Below the pieces are notes generated by a model. The model did not search any database, had not been told where the DNA came from, and saw only the letters and a list, made by a program, of their open reading frames with translations. Below are positions 1 to 6,470 of a stretch of DNA of 8,513 nt, one piece after another. The translations under genes were made by a program, and so were the position numbers. Source of the DNA: Bacteroidales bacterium UBA1754 (GTDB lineage Bacteria; Bacteroidota; Bacteroidia; Bacteroidales; Paludibacteraceae). The stretch is from positions 1 through 8,513 of the forward strand of contig DCHK01000052.1 in NCBI GenBank assembly GCA_002315615.1, written 5' to 3'. The first letter of the stretch is position 1, and each line of letters opens with the position of its first letter.

Positions 1-849
1 TTTGCAACCGAAATTGCTTCGTGTCGTACATTCGTATTTGTGCGCGAAGTAGCACAACTTTTGCAAATGGGCTTGATAAAAGGTGGCGACTTGGACAATG
101 CCATTGTCATCTACGACCAAGAAATGTCTCAATGCGATTTCGACAATTTGGCAAAGACATTGAATCTTTCACAAAAAGATGCTACGAAAATTGGTTATAT
201 CAACAACGAACCTTTGCGTTTTGTAAACGAACCTGCTCGACACAAACTGCTCGACATTATTGGCGACTTGTCGCTTATCGGACATCCTATAAAAGGAAAG
301 GTAATTGCTACGCGTCCTGGACATTTTGCAAACACTGAATTAGCGAAAAAAATACGCAAACAAATCCGTTTGCAAGATGTGCAAGTACCAGCATACGACC
401 CAACAAAAGAACCTGTTTTCAATATTAACCAAATACGTCAATTTTTGCCACATCGCTACCCTTTCTTGCTGATTGACAAGATAATTGAGTTGACAGACAG
501 AATGGTCGTGGGCGTAAAAAACGTAACAGTCAACGAGCCTTTCTTTCAGGGACATTTCCCCGAAGAACCCGTTTTTCCTGGCGTACTATTGATAGAAGCA
601 ATGGCGCAGACAAGTGGAATACTTGTACTGAACGACCCTGAAGAAGCAAAACACTATTCGACATATTTTCTTACTATCGACAAGGTGAAATTTCGCAAGA
701 AAGTTATTCCTGGCGACACCATCATTTTCCGTATGGAATTGATTACAGAAATTCGCCACGGACGTGCTTGTCTGAAAGGTTACGCATTTGTAGGCGACCA
801 AATTGTAGCCGAAGCAGAACTTATGGCACAAATAGTGAGAAATAAGTAA
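1..849 (+). CDS. lpxC-fabZ: LpxC-FabZ bifunctional protein, C-terminal part (5' end outside window)
   Basis: The frame is open from base 1, before the first possible start (GTG at 40), and its first residues (ATEIASCRTFVFVRE, then KGGDLDNAIV) are interior LpxC sequence, so the gene begins upstream of the window. The LpxC part runs to about 390. It is the zinc-dependent UDP-3-O-acyl-GlcNAc deacetylase, the committed step of lipid A synthesis. Two zinc ligands are visible in RHKLLDIIGDL (His codon 241, Asp codon 253), and the catalytic His of RPGHF is at 322. The first zinc His lies off-window. From about 415 a complete FabZ hot-dog domain follows, the (3R)-hydroxyacyl-ACP dehydratase, with its catalytic His in PHRYPFLLID (codon 451) and Glu in LLIEAMAQ (codon 595). 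The fusion is known from Bacteroidetes. It couples two enzymes that use 3-hydroxyacyl-ACP-derived material at the cytoplasmic face of the membrane. lpxA follows, as expected for an lpx cluster. I see no frameshift. Confidence 0.97.
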   Translation, partial: FATEIASCRTFVFVREVAQLLQMGLIKGGDLDNAIVIYDQEMSQCDFDNLAKTLNLSQKDATKIGYINNEPLRFVNEPARHKLLDIIGDLSLIGHPIKGKVIATRPGHFANTELAKKIRKQIRLQDVQVPAYDPTKEPVFNINQIRQFLPHRYPFLLIDKIIELTDRMVVGVKNVTVNEPFFQGHFPEEPVFPGVLLIEAMAQTSGILVLNDPEEAKHYSTYFLTIDKVKFRKKVIPGDTIIFRMELITEIRHGRACLKGYAFVGDQIVAEAELMAQIVRNK

Positions 850-1001
850 GTGAAGAGCGTATAGTGAAGAGTGAAAAGTGAAAAGCATATAGTTGAGAGA
901 TGAGAGATGAGAGACGAGAGAAGCAAGAAACAAGAAACGAGAACGAATCAACAAATAAGCAAATCAACAATTAAACGGTTAAACATTAAACAATATAAAC
1001 A
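850..1001. repeat. Degenerate 7-bp then 8-bp tandem repeat filling the lpxC-fabZ/lpxA spacer
   Basis: The whole spacer is short-period repeat. From 850 to 947 it divides into 14 heptamers without a phase slip. They drift from GTGAAGA/GTGAAAA (850, 864, 871, 878) through GATGAGA (899, 906) and GACGAGA (913) to GAAACAA/GAAACGA (927, 934). From 948 the period becomes about 8 bp: TCAACAAA, TAAGCAAA, TCAACAAT, TAAACGGT and TAAACATT start at 948, 956, 964, 972 and 980, and further TAAAC units follow at 987 and 996. The last unit runs into the lpxA start codon. The top strand is almost free of T in the first half. I see no reading frame, terminator or canonical promoter in it. It should be transcribed as part of the lpx mRNA and form the lpxA leader; its function is unknown. 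Confidence 0.85.
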
Positions 1002-1787
1002 ATGAATACTATCAGTCCTTTAGCATTTGTTCATCCCGACGCTAAACTTGGCGAAGGCGTAATTATCGACCCATTTGTGTCGGTTGCGGGTGATGTAGAA
1101 ATTGGTGACGGAACACATATACATTCGCACGCCACCATTATGGATGGTGCACGAATAGGAAAAAATTGCAACATCTATCCGAATGCTGTAATATCTTGCG
1201 TACCACAAGACTTGAAGTTTGTGGGAGAAATTACAACTGCCGTCATTGGCGACAACACTTCGGTGCGTGAGTGCGTAACAGTGAACCGTGGTACAAAATC
1301 ACGTGGAACAACCATTGTAGGTAGCGACTGCTTGCTGATGGCGTACTGCCACGTGGCACACGACTGCGTATTGAACAACCATATTATAATAGGTAACGCT
1401 ACCCAAATAGCAGGCGAAGTAGAAATTGACGATTGGGCTATCGTAAGTGGTGGTACACTTGTACACCAATTCTCGAAAATCGGTGCACACGTAATGATAC
1501 AAGGTGGTTCGAAAATTAACAAAGACATACCACCATTTGTAACTGCTGGACGCGAACCAATAGCATACTGCGGAATCAACTCGGTAGGTTTGAAACGTCG
1601 AGGATATTCTAACGAAGAAATTCGTGATATTCAAGATATTTACAGATATTTATATCTTTCGGGAATGAATGTTTCTACAGCCGTAGAACGCATTTTGGAA
1701 GAAGTGAAAGAATCAAAATTTCGTGATTTGATTGTTGGTTTTGTGAAAAACTCACAACGAGGCATTCTACGTGGATACACCGATTGA
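1002..1787 (+). CDS. lpxA: UDP-N-acetylglucosamine acyltransferase LpxA
   Basis: The 261-aa product is the usual LpxA length. It transfers a 3-hydroxyacyl chain from ACP to the 3-OH of UDP-GlcNAc, the first step of lipid A synthesis, as a cytosolic trimer. Residues 1 to about 185 are hexapeptide repeats forming a left-handed beta helix (for example VEIGDG, ARIGKN, VEIDDW), and the rest is a helical C-terminal domain. Compared from memory with E. coli LpxA, the catalytic His125 corresponds to His120 in AYCHVAHDC, His122 to His117, Lys76 to Lys72 in PQDLK, and His160 to His155 in VHQF. The chain-length ruler Gly173 corresponds to Gly168, which would allow a long acyl chain. E. coli His144 is replaced by Glu139. 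The C-terminal GLKRRGY signature is present. The ATG at 1002 fits the family start MNTISPLAFVHPDA. The gene follows lpxC-fabZ and ends before a terminator. Confidence 0.97.
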   Translation: MNTISPLAFVHPDAKLGEGVIIDPFVSVAGDVEIGDGTHIHSHATIMDGARIGKNCNIYPNAVISCVPQDLKFVGEITTAVIGDNTSVRECVTVNRGTKSRGTTIVGSDCLLMAYCHVAHDCVLNNHIIIGNATQIAGEVEIDDWAIVSGGTLVHQFSKIGAHVMIQGGSKINKDIPPFVTAGREPIAYCGINSVGLKRRGYSNEEIRDIQDIYRYLYLSGMNVSTAVERILEEVKESKFRDLIVGFVKNSQRGILRGYTD

Positions 1788-1816
1788 TAATTTTTATTAC
1801 CTCTAATAATCATTAT

Positions 1817-1847
1817 GCAGGATGAATTCTATTTGTCCTGCTTTTTT
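1817..1847 (+). terminator. Intrinsic terminator after lpxA
   Basis: GCAGGATGAAT (1817-1827) can pair with ATTTGTCCTGC (1831-1841) over 11 positions, two of them G-U wobbles, around a 3-nt loop TCT. Six T residues follow at 1842-1847. This is a standard Rho-independent terminator for the lpx transcript, 29 bases after the lpxA stop codon. The recO start codon is only 12 bases past the T-tract. Confidence 0.85.
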
Positions 1848-1859
1848 ATTGAGAAAAGA

Positions 1860-2585
1860 ATGTACATCCAAACCAAAGCAATAGTTTTGAGTGTGAGCAA
1901 GTACGGCGATAGTGCCCAAATGGTGAACACTTATACCGAAAAAAAGGGAAGGATGTCGTTCGCCGTAAAAATTTCACACTCAAAAAAACGCAGTCTAACA
2001 TCGGCCTATTTTTTGCCCCTTACAATTTTGGACATCGAGTTCGACTATCGTCCAAAACAAAGCGTGCAATACATAAAAGACTGCAAACTCAGTGCACCAT
2101 ACCACAAAATTCCATTTGACGCCATAAAAAATAGTATTGCATATTTCGTGGTAGAAGTTCTGCAAAAAACTTTGCGCATTGACGAAGAAAATTATTCATT
2201 GTTTTTATTTATCGAAAAATCATTATTTTTCCTCGATTCTACCAACGAAAATTGTGCTAATTTTCATTTAATTTTTCTCCTCGAACTGAGCATACACCTT
2301 GGTTTTGCACCAAACCTTACGGAATACGAAAATGCAAAATACTTTGACTTGCACGCTGGTGAATTTGTAAAAAACATTCCTCCGCACACCGATTTTCTGC
2401 AACGCGAAGAATGCGATTTGCTATACAAACTTTCGCAAACAAATTACACCGAGATGTACCTTTTGAAAATGAGCAATGCCGAACGCAAGGCTATGTTACA
2501 GAGTTTGTTGCGATACTACCAAATACACTTGCCCGATGTTGGAGAATTTCGCACTTTACCAATTCTCGAAATGCTTTTCAGATAA
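1860..2585 (+). CDS. recO: DNA repair protein RecO
   Basis: The 241-aa product is of normal RecO length. RecO binds single-stranded DNA and SSB and, with RecR (and RecF), loads RecA onto gapped DNA in the RecF pathway; it also anneals complementary strands. The N-terminal OB-fold region opens with the family pattern TKAIVLSVSKYGDSAQMVNTYTEKKGR-like (residues about 5-31), and the remainder is helical. I see no CxxC zinc-ribbon cysteines of the kind some RecO proteins carry. The start at ATG 1860 is preferred. An upstream in-frame ATG at 1815 would place 15 extra residues inside the lpxA terminator hairpin and add sequence atypical of RecO. The leader is purine-rich (GAGAAAAGA) without a convincing Shine-Dalgarno site. 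The gene stands alone between the lpxA terminator and the tRNA promoter. Confidence 0.9.
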   Translation: MYIQTKAIVLSVSKYGDSAQMVNTYTEKKGRMSFAVKISHSKKRSLTSAYFLPLTILDIEFDYRPKQSVQYIKDCKLSAPYHKIPFDAIKNSIAYFVVEVLQKTLRIDEENYSLFLFIEKSLFFLDSTNENCANFHLIFLLELSIHLGFAPNLTEYENAKYFDLHAGEFVKNIPPHTDFLQREECDLLYKLSQTNYTEMYLLKMSNAERKAMLQSLLRYYQIHLPDVGEFRTLPILEMLFR

Positions 2586-2617
2586 TTTGTGCAAACGATG
2601 AAAAATCGTTACTTTTG
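2586..2617 (+). promoter_or_regulatory. Bacteroidetes-type promoter for tRNA-Arg
   Basis: A -33 TTTG at 2586-2589 lies directly after the recO stop codon. After a 20-bp spacer comes a perfect -7 box TACTTTTG (TAnnTTTG) at 2610-2617. This matches the Bacteroidetes primary sigma-factor consensus. Transcription would start near 2623-2625, about 8-10 bases before the mature tRNA. It is the best two-part promoter in the window. Confidence 0.75.
2594..2610. other. Inverted repeat within the tRNA-Arg promoter spacer (possible recO terminator)
   Basis: AACGAT (2594-2599) and ATCGTT (2605-2610) form a perfect 6-bp inverted repeat around GAAAA, all between the -33 and -7 boxes; its last base is the first base of the -7 box. 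Four T residues lie shortly after it (2613-2616). It could be a weak terminator for recO, a protein-binding site, or chance. The T-run is short and interrupted from the stem, so the terminator reading is uncertain. Confidence 0.35.
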
Positions 2618-2632
2618 CGTTGAAAATTGAAA

Positions 2633-2704
2633 GGCCTTGTAGTTCAATGGATAGAACGAAAGTTTCCTAAACTTTAAATCCGAGTTCGATTCTCGGCGGG
2701 GCTA
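2633..2704 (+). tRNA. tRNA-Arg, anticodon CCT
   Basis: A full cloverleaf folds by eye. The D stem is GTTC/GAAC (2642-2645 with 2654-2657). The anticodon stem is AAAGT/ACTTT (2659-2663 with 2671-2675) with loop TTCCTAA, giving anticodon CCT at 2666-2668, which reads AGG. The variable loop is AAAT. The T stem is CCGAG/CTCGG (2680-2684 with 2692-2696) with loop TTCGATT. The acceptor stem is GGCCTTG (2633-2639) with CGGGGCT (2697-2703), and the discriminator base is A2704. The acceptor stem contains three wobble pairs, including G1-U72 at its end. CCA is not encoded (CAA follows). The gene has its own promoter upstream, and no terminator is visible before asnS, so the transcript may read into asnS. 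Confidence 0.95.
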
Positions 2705-2722
2705 CAATACAATTAAAATTTA

Positions 2723-2730
2723 TATCTTTG
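2723..2730 (+). promoter_or_regulatory. -7 box upstream of asnS
   Basis: TATCTTTG matches TAnnTTTG exactly and lies 28 bases before the asnS ATG at 2758, giving a predicted leader of about 20 bases. No good -33 TTTG is at the expected distance, because that position falls in the tRNA 3' end. asnS may be transcribed both from here and by read-through from the tRNA promoter. Confidence 0.55.
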
Positions 2731-2757
2731 CATTCGAAATTTCAAAACAAGTACTTT

Positions 2758-4161
2758 ATGGACTCATTAAAAAGAACAAAAGTAATAGACGCACTATCAG
2801 CAAAAGCGGGTCAGAAAATATTAGTAAAAGGTTGGGTTCGCACCCGCCGAGGCAACAAAAGTGTAGGTTTCATCGCTTTGAACGACGGTTCGACCATCAA
2901 AAACATTCAGATAGTTGTCGATTTTGAAAAAATTGCCGAAGACTCTCTTAAAGGCATTACAACAGGCGCTTGCATTGCAGCAGAAGGTCTTTTGGTAGAA
3001 TCGCAAGGTCAAGGACAATCGGTAGAAATTCAGGCAGAAAAGATAGAACTTTACGGAACTGCCGACCCCGAAACTTATCCTTTGCAGAAAAAAGGACACA
3101 CAATGGAATATTTGCGTGGCATAGCACACCTTCGTCCACGAACAAACACATTCAGCGCAGTTCTTCGTATTCGCCACAATATGGCATACGCCATTCACAC
3201 CTATTTTCACGAACACGGATATTTTTATTTCCATACGCCTATCATCACAGCATCTGACTGCGAAGGCGCAGGACAAATGTTTCAGGTTACCACAAAAAAT
3301 CTTTACGATTTGAAGAAAGATGAAAATGGTTCTATCGACTATCGTGATGATTTCTTTGGCAAACAAGCAAGTCTTACCGTTTCTGGTCAACTCGAGGGCG
3401 AACTCGGTGCAACTGCACTTGGTGCTATTTACACTTTTGGTCCAACTTTCCGTGCCGAAAATTCAAATACTCCACGCCACTTGGCAGAGTTTTGGATGAT
3501 AGAACCAGAAATTGCCTTTATGGACAAAGCCGAATTGATGGATTTGGAAGAAGATTTTGTGAAATACTGCGTAAGATGGGCGCTCGAACATTGTGCCGAT
3601 GACCTTGAGTTCCTCAACAATATGATTGACAAAGGACTCATCGAACGACTTAAATCCGTTGTTAACACAGAGTTTGTACGTTTGCCTTATACCGAAGGTA
3701 TCAACATTCTGCAAGAAGCCATTAAAAACGGCAAGAAATTTGAATTCCCTTGCAATTGGGGCGACGACCTTTCGTCTGAACACGAAAGATATTTGGTAGA
3801 AGAACATTTCAAACGTCCAGTGATTATGACCGACTACCCTCGCGAAATAAAAGCATTCTATATGAAAATTAACGAGGACAAGAAAACCGTTCAAGGCACA
3901 GACGTTCTTTTCCCACAAATTGGTGAAATTATTGGAGGTTCGGTGCGTGAGGAAAATTACGAGAAACTGATGAATGAAATTGAAGTTCGCAACATACCAA
4001 TGAAAGATATGTGGTGGTATTTGGACACTCGCCGTTTTGGAAGTTGTCCGCACGCAGGTTTTGGACTTGGTTTCGAGCGCTTGATGTTGTTCGTTACGGG
4101 TATGCAGAACATTCGCGATGTAATTCCTTTCCCACGTACTCCAAACAACGCAGAATTCTAA
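2758..4161 (+). CDS. asnS: Asparaginyl-tRNA synthetase
   Basis: The 467-aa product is a class IIb aminoacyl-tRNA synthetase that charges tRNA-Asn in the cytosol. Residues about 18-105 form the N-terminal OB-fold anticodon-binding domain (ILVKGWVRTRRGNKSVGFI, then IKNIQIVVDF). The catalytic domain follows, with the family stretch FGKQASLTVSGQLEGE, class II motif 2 FGPTFRAENSNTPRHLAEF (motif Arg at residue 232), and motif 3 GFGLGFERLMLFVTG (Arg 441). It ends in the typical NIRDVIPFPRTPNNAEF. It is distinguished from AspRS and LysRS by overall pattern and by this C-terminus. The ATG at 2758 is the right start, since an alternative TTG at 2728 lies inside the -7 promoter box. The gene follows tRNA-Arg by 53 bases and ends in a strong terminator. 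Confidence 0.97.
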   Translation: MDSLKRTKVIDALSAKAGQKILVKGWVRTRRGNKSVGFIALNDGSTIKNIQIVVDFEKIAEDSLKGITTGACIAAEGLLVESQGQGQSVEIQAEKIELYGTADPETYPLQKKGHTMEYLRGIAHLRPRTNTFSAVLRIRHNMAYAIHTYFHEHGYFYFHTPIITASDCEGAGQMFQVTTKNLYDLKKDENGSIDYRDDFFGKQASLTVSGQLEGELGATALGAIYTFGPTFRAENSNTPRHLAEFWMIEPEIAFMDKAELMDLEEDFVKYCVRWALEHCADDLEFLNNMIDKGLIERLKSVVNTEFVRLPYTEGINILQEAIKNGKKFEFPCNWGDDLSSEHERYLVEEHFKRPVIMTDYPREIKAFYMKINEDKKTVQGTDVLFPQIGEIIGGSVREENYEKLMNEIEVRNIPMKDMWWYLDTRRFGSCPHAGFGLGFERLMLFVTGMQNIRDVIPFPRTPNNAEF

Positions 4162-4172
4162 CAATACAATTG

Positions 4173-4200
4173 AAAGGCGATTTCAAACATCGCCTTTTTT
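4173..4200 (+). terminator. Intrinsic terminator after asnS
   Basis: AAAGGCGAT (4173-4181) pairs perfectly with ATCGCCTTT (4189-4197) around the loop TTCAAAC, and the T-run continues to 4200. It lies 11 bases after the asnS stop codon. The next start codon is 12 bases beyond the T-run. Confidence 0.9.
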
Positions 4201-4212
4201 ATTTACACCATT

Positions 4213-4446
4213 ATGGAATTGGTAGAAATATATTCTGGCGAAAGTATGAAAATGCAAATGATTGTCAATCTTTTGCAAGAAAATGGTATTCCCGCATTTT
4301 TGAAAAATGAATTTATGGGAAATATCGCTCCATTCTACATTACGCCAGGCGGTACAGGTGCCACATCAGTAGAAGTTCCCGATAATTTTGCAGAAGAAGC
4401 AAAACAAATTATCGACAACTTCTTCAATTCTGCTGATACCGAATAA
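4213..4446 (+). CDS. Small DUF2007-family protein
   Basis: A 77-aa soluble, acidic protein without signal peptide or membrane segment. The pattern is that of DUF2007 (named a putative signal-transducing protein family): an opening strand VEIYSGESMKMQMIVNLL, then ENGIPAFLKNEFMGNIAPFY, a glycine-rich turn TPGGTGATSVEVP, and a closing helix AEEAKQIIDNFF. The fold expected is a small ferredoxin-like alpha/beta domain. The molecular function of the family is not established, and nothing around it here assigns one. No clear promoter is visible: the start follows the asnS terminator by 12 bases, so it may depend on read-through or on a promoter inside asnS. A -7 box for the next gene begins 22 bases after its stop codon. 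Confidence 0.8.
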   Translation: MELVEIYSGESMKMQMIVNLLQENGIPAFLKNEFMGNIAPFYITPGGTGATSVEVPDNFAEEAKQIIDNFFNSADTE

Positions 4447-4468
4447 AAATAATTTGGAAAAATAATCT

Positions 4469-4476
4469 TAACTTTG
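4469..4476 (+). promoter_or_regulatory. -7 box upstream of the OmpA-family gene
   Basis: TAACTTTG matches TAnnTTTG exactly, 21 bases before the ATG at 4498. A TTTG at 4453-4456 is only 12 bases upstream, too close for the usual spacer, so the -33 element is weak or absent. The predicted 5' leader is very short and A-rich. Confidence 0.55.
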
Positions 4477-4497
4477 CGTAAACTAATACATAATAAA

Positions 4498-6405
4498 ATG
4501 AAAATTAAAGGATTACTTATTTTTACCTTTCTACTTTTTACAGTAGGTTTGCACGCTCAATACTCTACAAAAAACAAAAAAGCCATTGAATATTACAATC
4601 AAGGCGTAGCAATGGCACGAAAAAGTCCGAAAAATGCCGTAGAATTATTCCAAAAAGCAATAGAAAAAGACAGTAAATTTGTAGAAGCCGCTTGGAAACT
4701 TTCTGACGTATATGCCGAACTAACCGACGCCGAAAACCAAATTGCCGTATTGCTACCAACAGTACAAAATACCAAACACCCAAAATACCAACAAAGTGTA
4801 TCTTATTTGGCTAAAGCATATTACGAAACTGGTCAATACGAAAAAGCAAAAGAATACTACAACCTTTTTCCACAAAAAACTGCAGCAGCAGTACGCCGTT
4901 GCGACATTGCACTGAAACTAAAAGCCAATCCAATACCTTTCGACCCACAAAATATGGGCGAAAACATCAATACCGAATATGACGACTATTGGCCAAACAT
5001 ATCGGCAGACGGACAAACATTTTCTACTACCGTATTGGTAGGAAAACTACAAGGACAACGACAAAGTTATACAGACCAAGAAGACATCTACCGAAGCGAA
5101 AAAGGATTGGACGGCAAATGGAAAAAAACAGAAGAAGTCGGCTCGCCTATCAAAACCACTAAAAATGAAGGTTCGCAAAGTTATTCGCTCGACGGACGAT
5201 ATATGTTCTTCGTGGCTTGCGACCGCAAAAATAGTTTGGGAGGATGCGACATTTACTACTCTATTAACGACGGTGCTGGTTGGACAGAGCCAATCAATCC
5301 CGGCGAACCTCTTAACTCGAAAAACTGGGAATCAACGCCAAGTTTTTCTTCAGAAGGAAATGAAATTTTCTTTTCAAGCAACCGAAAAGGTGGTATTGGT
5401 GGACAAGATATTTGGAAATGCGATGTTTCTCAAAATGCAGATGGTACATTGGTATTCTCAAATCCAACAAACTTGGGCGAGAACATCAACACGATGAAAG
5501 ACGAGCGTTCACCATTTATTCACCCCGACAACCAAACGCTTTATTTCTCGTCAGAAGGTTGGCCTGGTATGGGAAAATTCGATGTGTTTTTCTCGAGAAA
5601 AGACGCATACGGCAAATGGTCGCTTGCCGAAAATATGGGATACCCACTCAACACACACCGTAGCGAAATTGGATTTGTAGTAAATTCTGTAGGTGATAAA
5701 GTTTATTTTTCGTCAAACGGATTAGACCAAAACGGACGAGGAATGGACATTTATGAAGCCGACCTCGACGAACGCCTTCGTCCACAAAAAGTAGATTTCT
5801 TTATCGGTAAAGTAGTTGATGACGAAACAGATGCTCCACTCGAAGCCGACATTAAACTTTGCAATACGAAAAATGAAAAAGTTATAAGTCAATCAAAATC
5901 AAACAGATATACAGGAAAATGTATCTTACGTGTGCCTGCCACTGGCGATGAATATGCCTACACTGCTTCGGCACAAGGATATATGCCACTCAACGAAAAA
6001 ATTGACGAAAGCGACACAAATACGGGCGAAATTCACCAAATAAGACTAAAAAAAGCAGGTGCTGGTGCTAACATTGTATTGAACAATGTATTTTTCGATA
6101 CAAACTCATACGATTTGAAAGAAGAATCGAAATTTGAGTTGAACCAAATTGTGAAATTTATGCAAGCAAATCCAGACATTCGCATACGATTTGAAGGACA
6201 CACCGACTCACAAGGCTCACGTGCTTTGAACACAAAACTTTCTGACAACCGTGCACAATCTGTTAAGAAATACGTTGTGAGTCAAGGCATAGACGCTTCA
6301 CGCATTGAAGCAAAAGGTTTCGGTCCTGACCGCCCCGTTGCCGACAACGAAACGGAAGAGGGACGCGCACAAAACCGCCGTACCGAAATGGTAGTTTTGG
6401 AATAA
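4498..6405 (+). CDS. Exported TPR-PD40-CRD-OmpA envelope protein (PorE-like architecture)
   Basis: The 635-aa protein starts with a signal peptide (MKIKGLLIFTFLLFTVGLHA, likely cut after Ala20, signal peptidase I). There is no lipobox cysteine at the cleavage site. Residues about 25-145 contain TPR helices. Residues about 148-430 form a PD40/WD40-like beta propeller with repeats such as YWPNISADGQTF, GSQSYSLDGRYMFF, TPSFSSEGNEIFFSSN, SPFIHPDNQTLYFSS and FVVNSVGDKVYFSSN. Residues about 432-520 are a carboxypeptidase-regulatory-like beta sandwich (FIGKVVDDETDAPLEADI). Residues about 527-635 are an OmpA C-terminal peptidoglycan-binding domain with EGHTDSQGS (Asp570) and LSDNRAQSVKKY (Arg585), the residues that contact diaminopimelate in this family. 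The domain order equals that of PorE (PG1058) of the Porphyromonas gingivalis type IX secretion system, but Bacteroidetes carry paralogs, so the T9SS role is inference. The start at ATG 4498 gives a clean signal peptide; the TTG at 4474 overlaps the -7 box. The gene is transcribed alone, with its own promoter and terminator. Confidence 0.92.
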   Translation: MKIKGLLIFTFLLFTVGLHAQYSTKNKKAIEYYNQGVAMARKSPKNAVELFQKAIEKDSKFVEAAWKLSDVYAELTDAENQIAVLLPTVQNTKHPKYQQSVSYLAKAYYETGQYEKAKEYYNLFPQKTAAAVRRCDIALKLKANPIPFDPQNMGENINTEYDDYWPNISADGQTFSTTVLVGKLQGQRQSYTDQEDIYRSEKGLDGKWKKTEEVGSPIKTTKNEGSQSYSLDGRYMFFVACDRKNSLGGCDIYYSINDGAGWTEPINPGEPLNSKNWESTPSFSSEGNEIFFSSNRKGGIGGQDIWKCDVSQNADGTLVFSNPTNLGENINTMKDERSPFIHPDNQTLYFSSEGWPGMGKFDVFFSRKDAYGKWSLAENMGYPLNTHRSEIGFVVNSVGDKVYFSSNGLDQNGRGMDIYEADLDERLRPQKVDFFIGKVVDDETDAPLEADIKLCNTKNEKVISQSKSNRYTGKCILRVPATGDEYAYTASAQGYMPLNEKIDESDTNTGEIHQIRLKKAGAGANIVLNNVFFDTNSYDLKEESKFELNQIVKFMQANPDIRIRFEGHTDSQGSRALNTKLSDNRAQSVKKYVVSQGIDASRIEAKGFGPDRPVADNETEEGRAQNRRTEMVVLE

Positions 6406-6426
6406 TCCAACCATACAACCCCACAC

Positions 6427-6470
6427 AAGTCCGAAATAATTGTATCTTTGCAATCGTTTCGGACTTTTTT
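6427..6470 (+). terminator. Terminator hairpin after the OmpA-family gene, with a promoter box as its loop
   Basis: AAGTCCGAAA (6427-6436) pairs perfectly with TTTCGGACTT (6457-6466), and the T-run continues to 6470. Inside, ATTG (6439-6442) pairs with CAAT (6451-6454), leaving the loop TATCTTTG. It starts 22 bases after the stop codon. The long outer stem and T-run make it a convincing terminator; the loop is a perfect -7 promoter element for the next gene. Confidence 0.8.
6443..6450 (+). promoter_or_regulatory. -7 box of the downstream membrane-protein gene, inside the terminator loop
   Basis: TATCTTTG matches TAnnTTTG exactly and lies 29 bases before the ATG at 6479. Transcription would start near 6456-6458, at the 3' arm of the hairpin, so the new transcript lacks the 5' arm and cannot form the terminator. 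No -33 TTTG is seen at the expected distance. Confidence 0.6.

Noticed and set aside
586..954. Minus-strand 122-codon open frame across the fabZ 3' end and the repeat spacer
   Set aside because: It lies mostly opposite a well-identified coding sequence and the rest is repeat; its residues follow from the repeat composition and match no family I know.
850..1001. CRISPR array or coding repeat as explanation of the heptamer/octamer region
   Set aside because: There are no spacers or repeats of 20-40 bp and no open frame; the unit is 7-8 bp and degenerate.
1815..1859. Upstream ATG giving RecO 15 extra residues
   Set aside because: The extension lies within the lpxA terminator hairpin and T-run, and family members begin at the MYIQTKAIVL position.
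3463..4164. Minus-strand 233-codon open frame opposite asnS
   Set aside because: It is fully antisense to a strongly conserved gene, has no promoter or start context, and looks like a codon-bias shadow. The same holds for the 2821-3390 minus frame.
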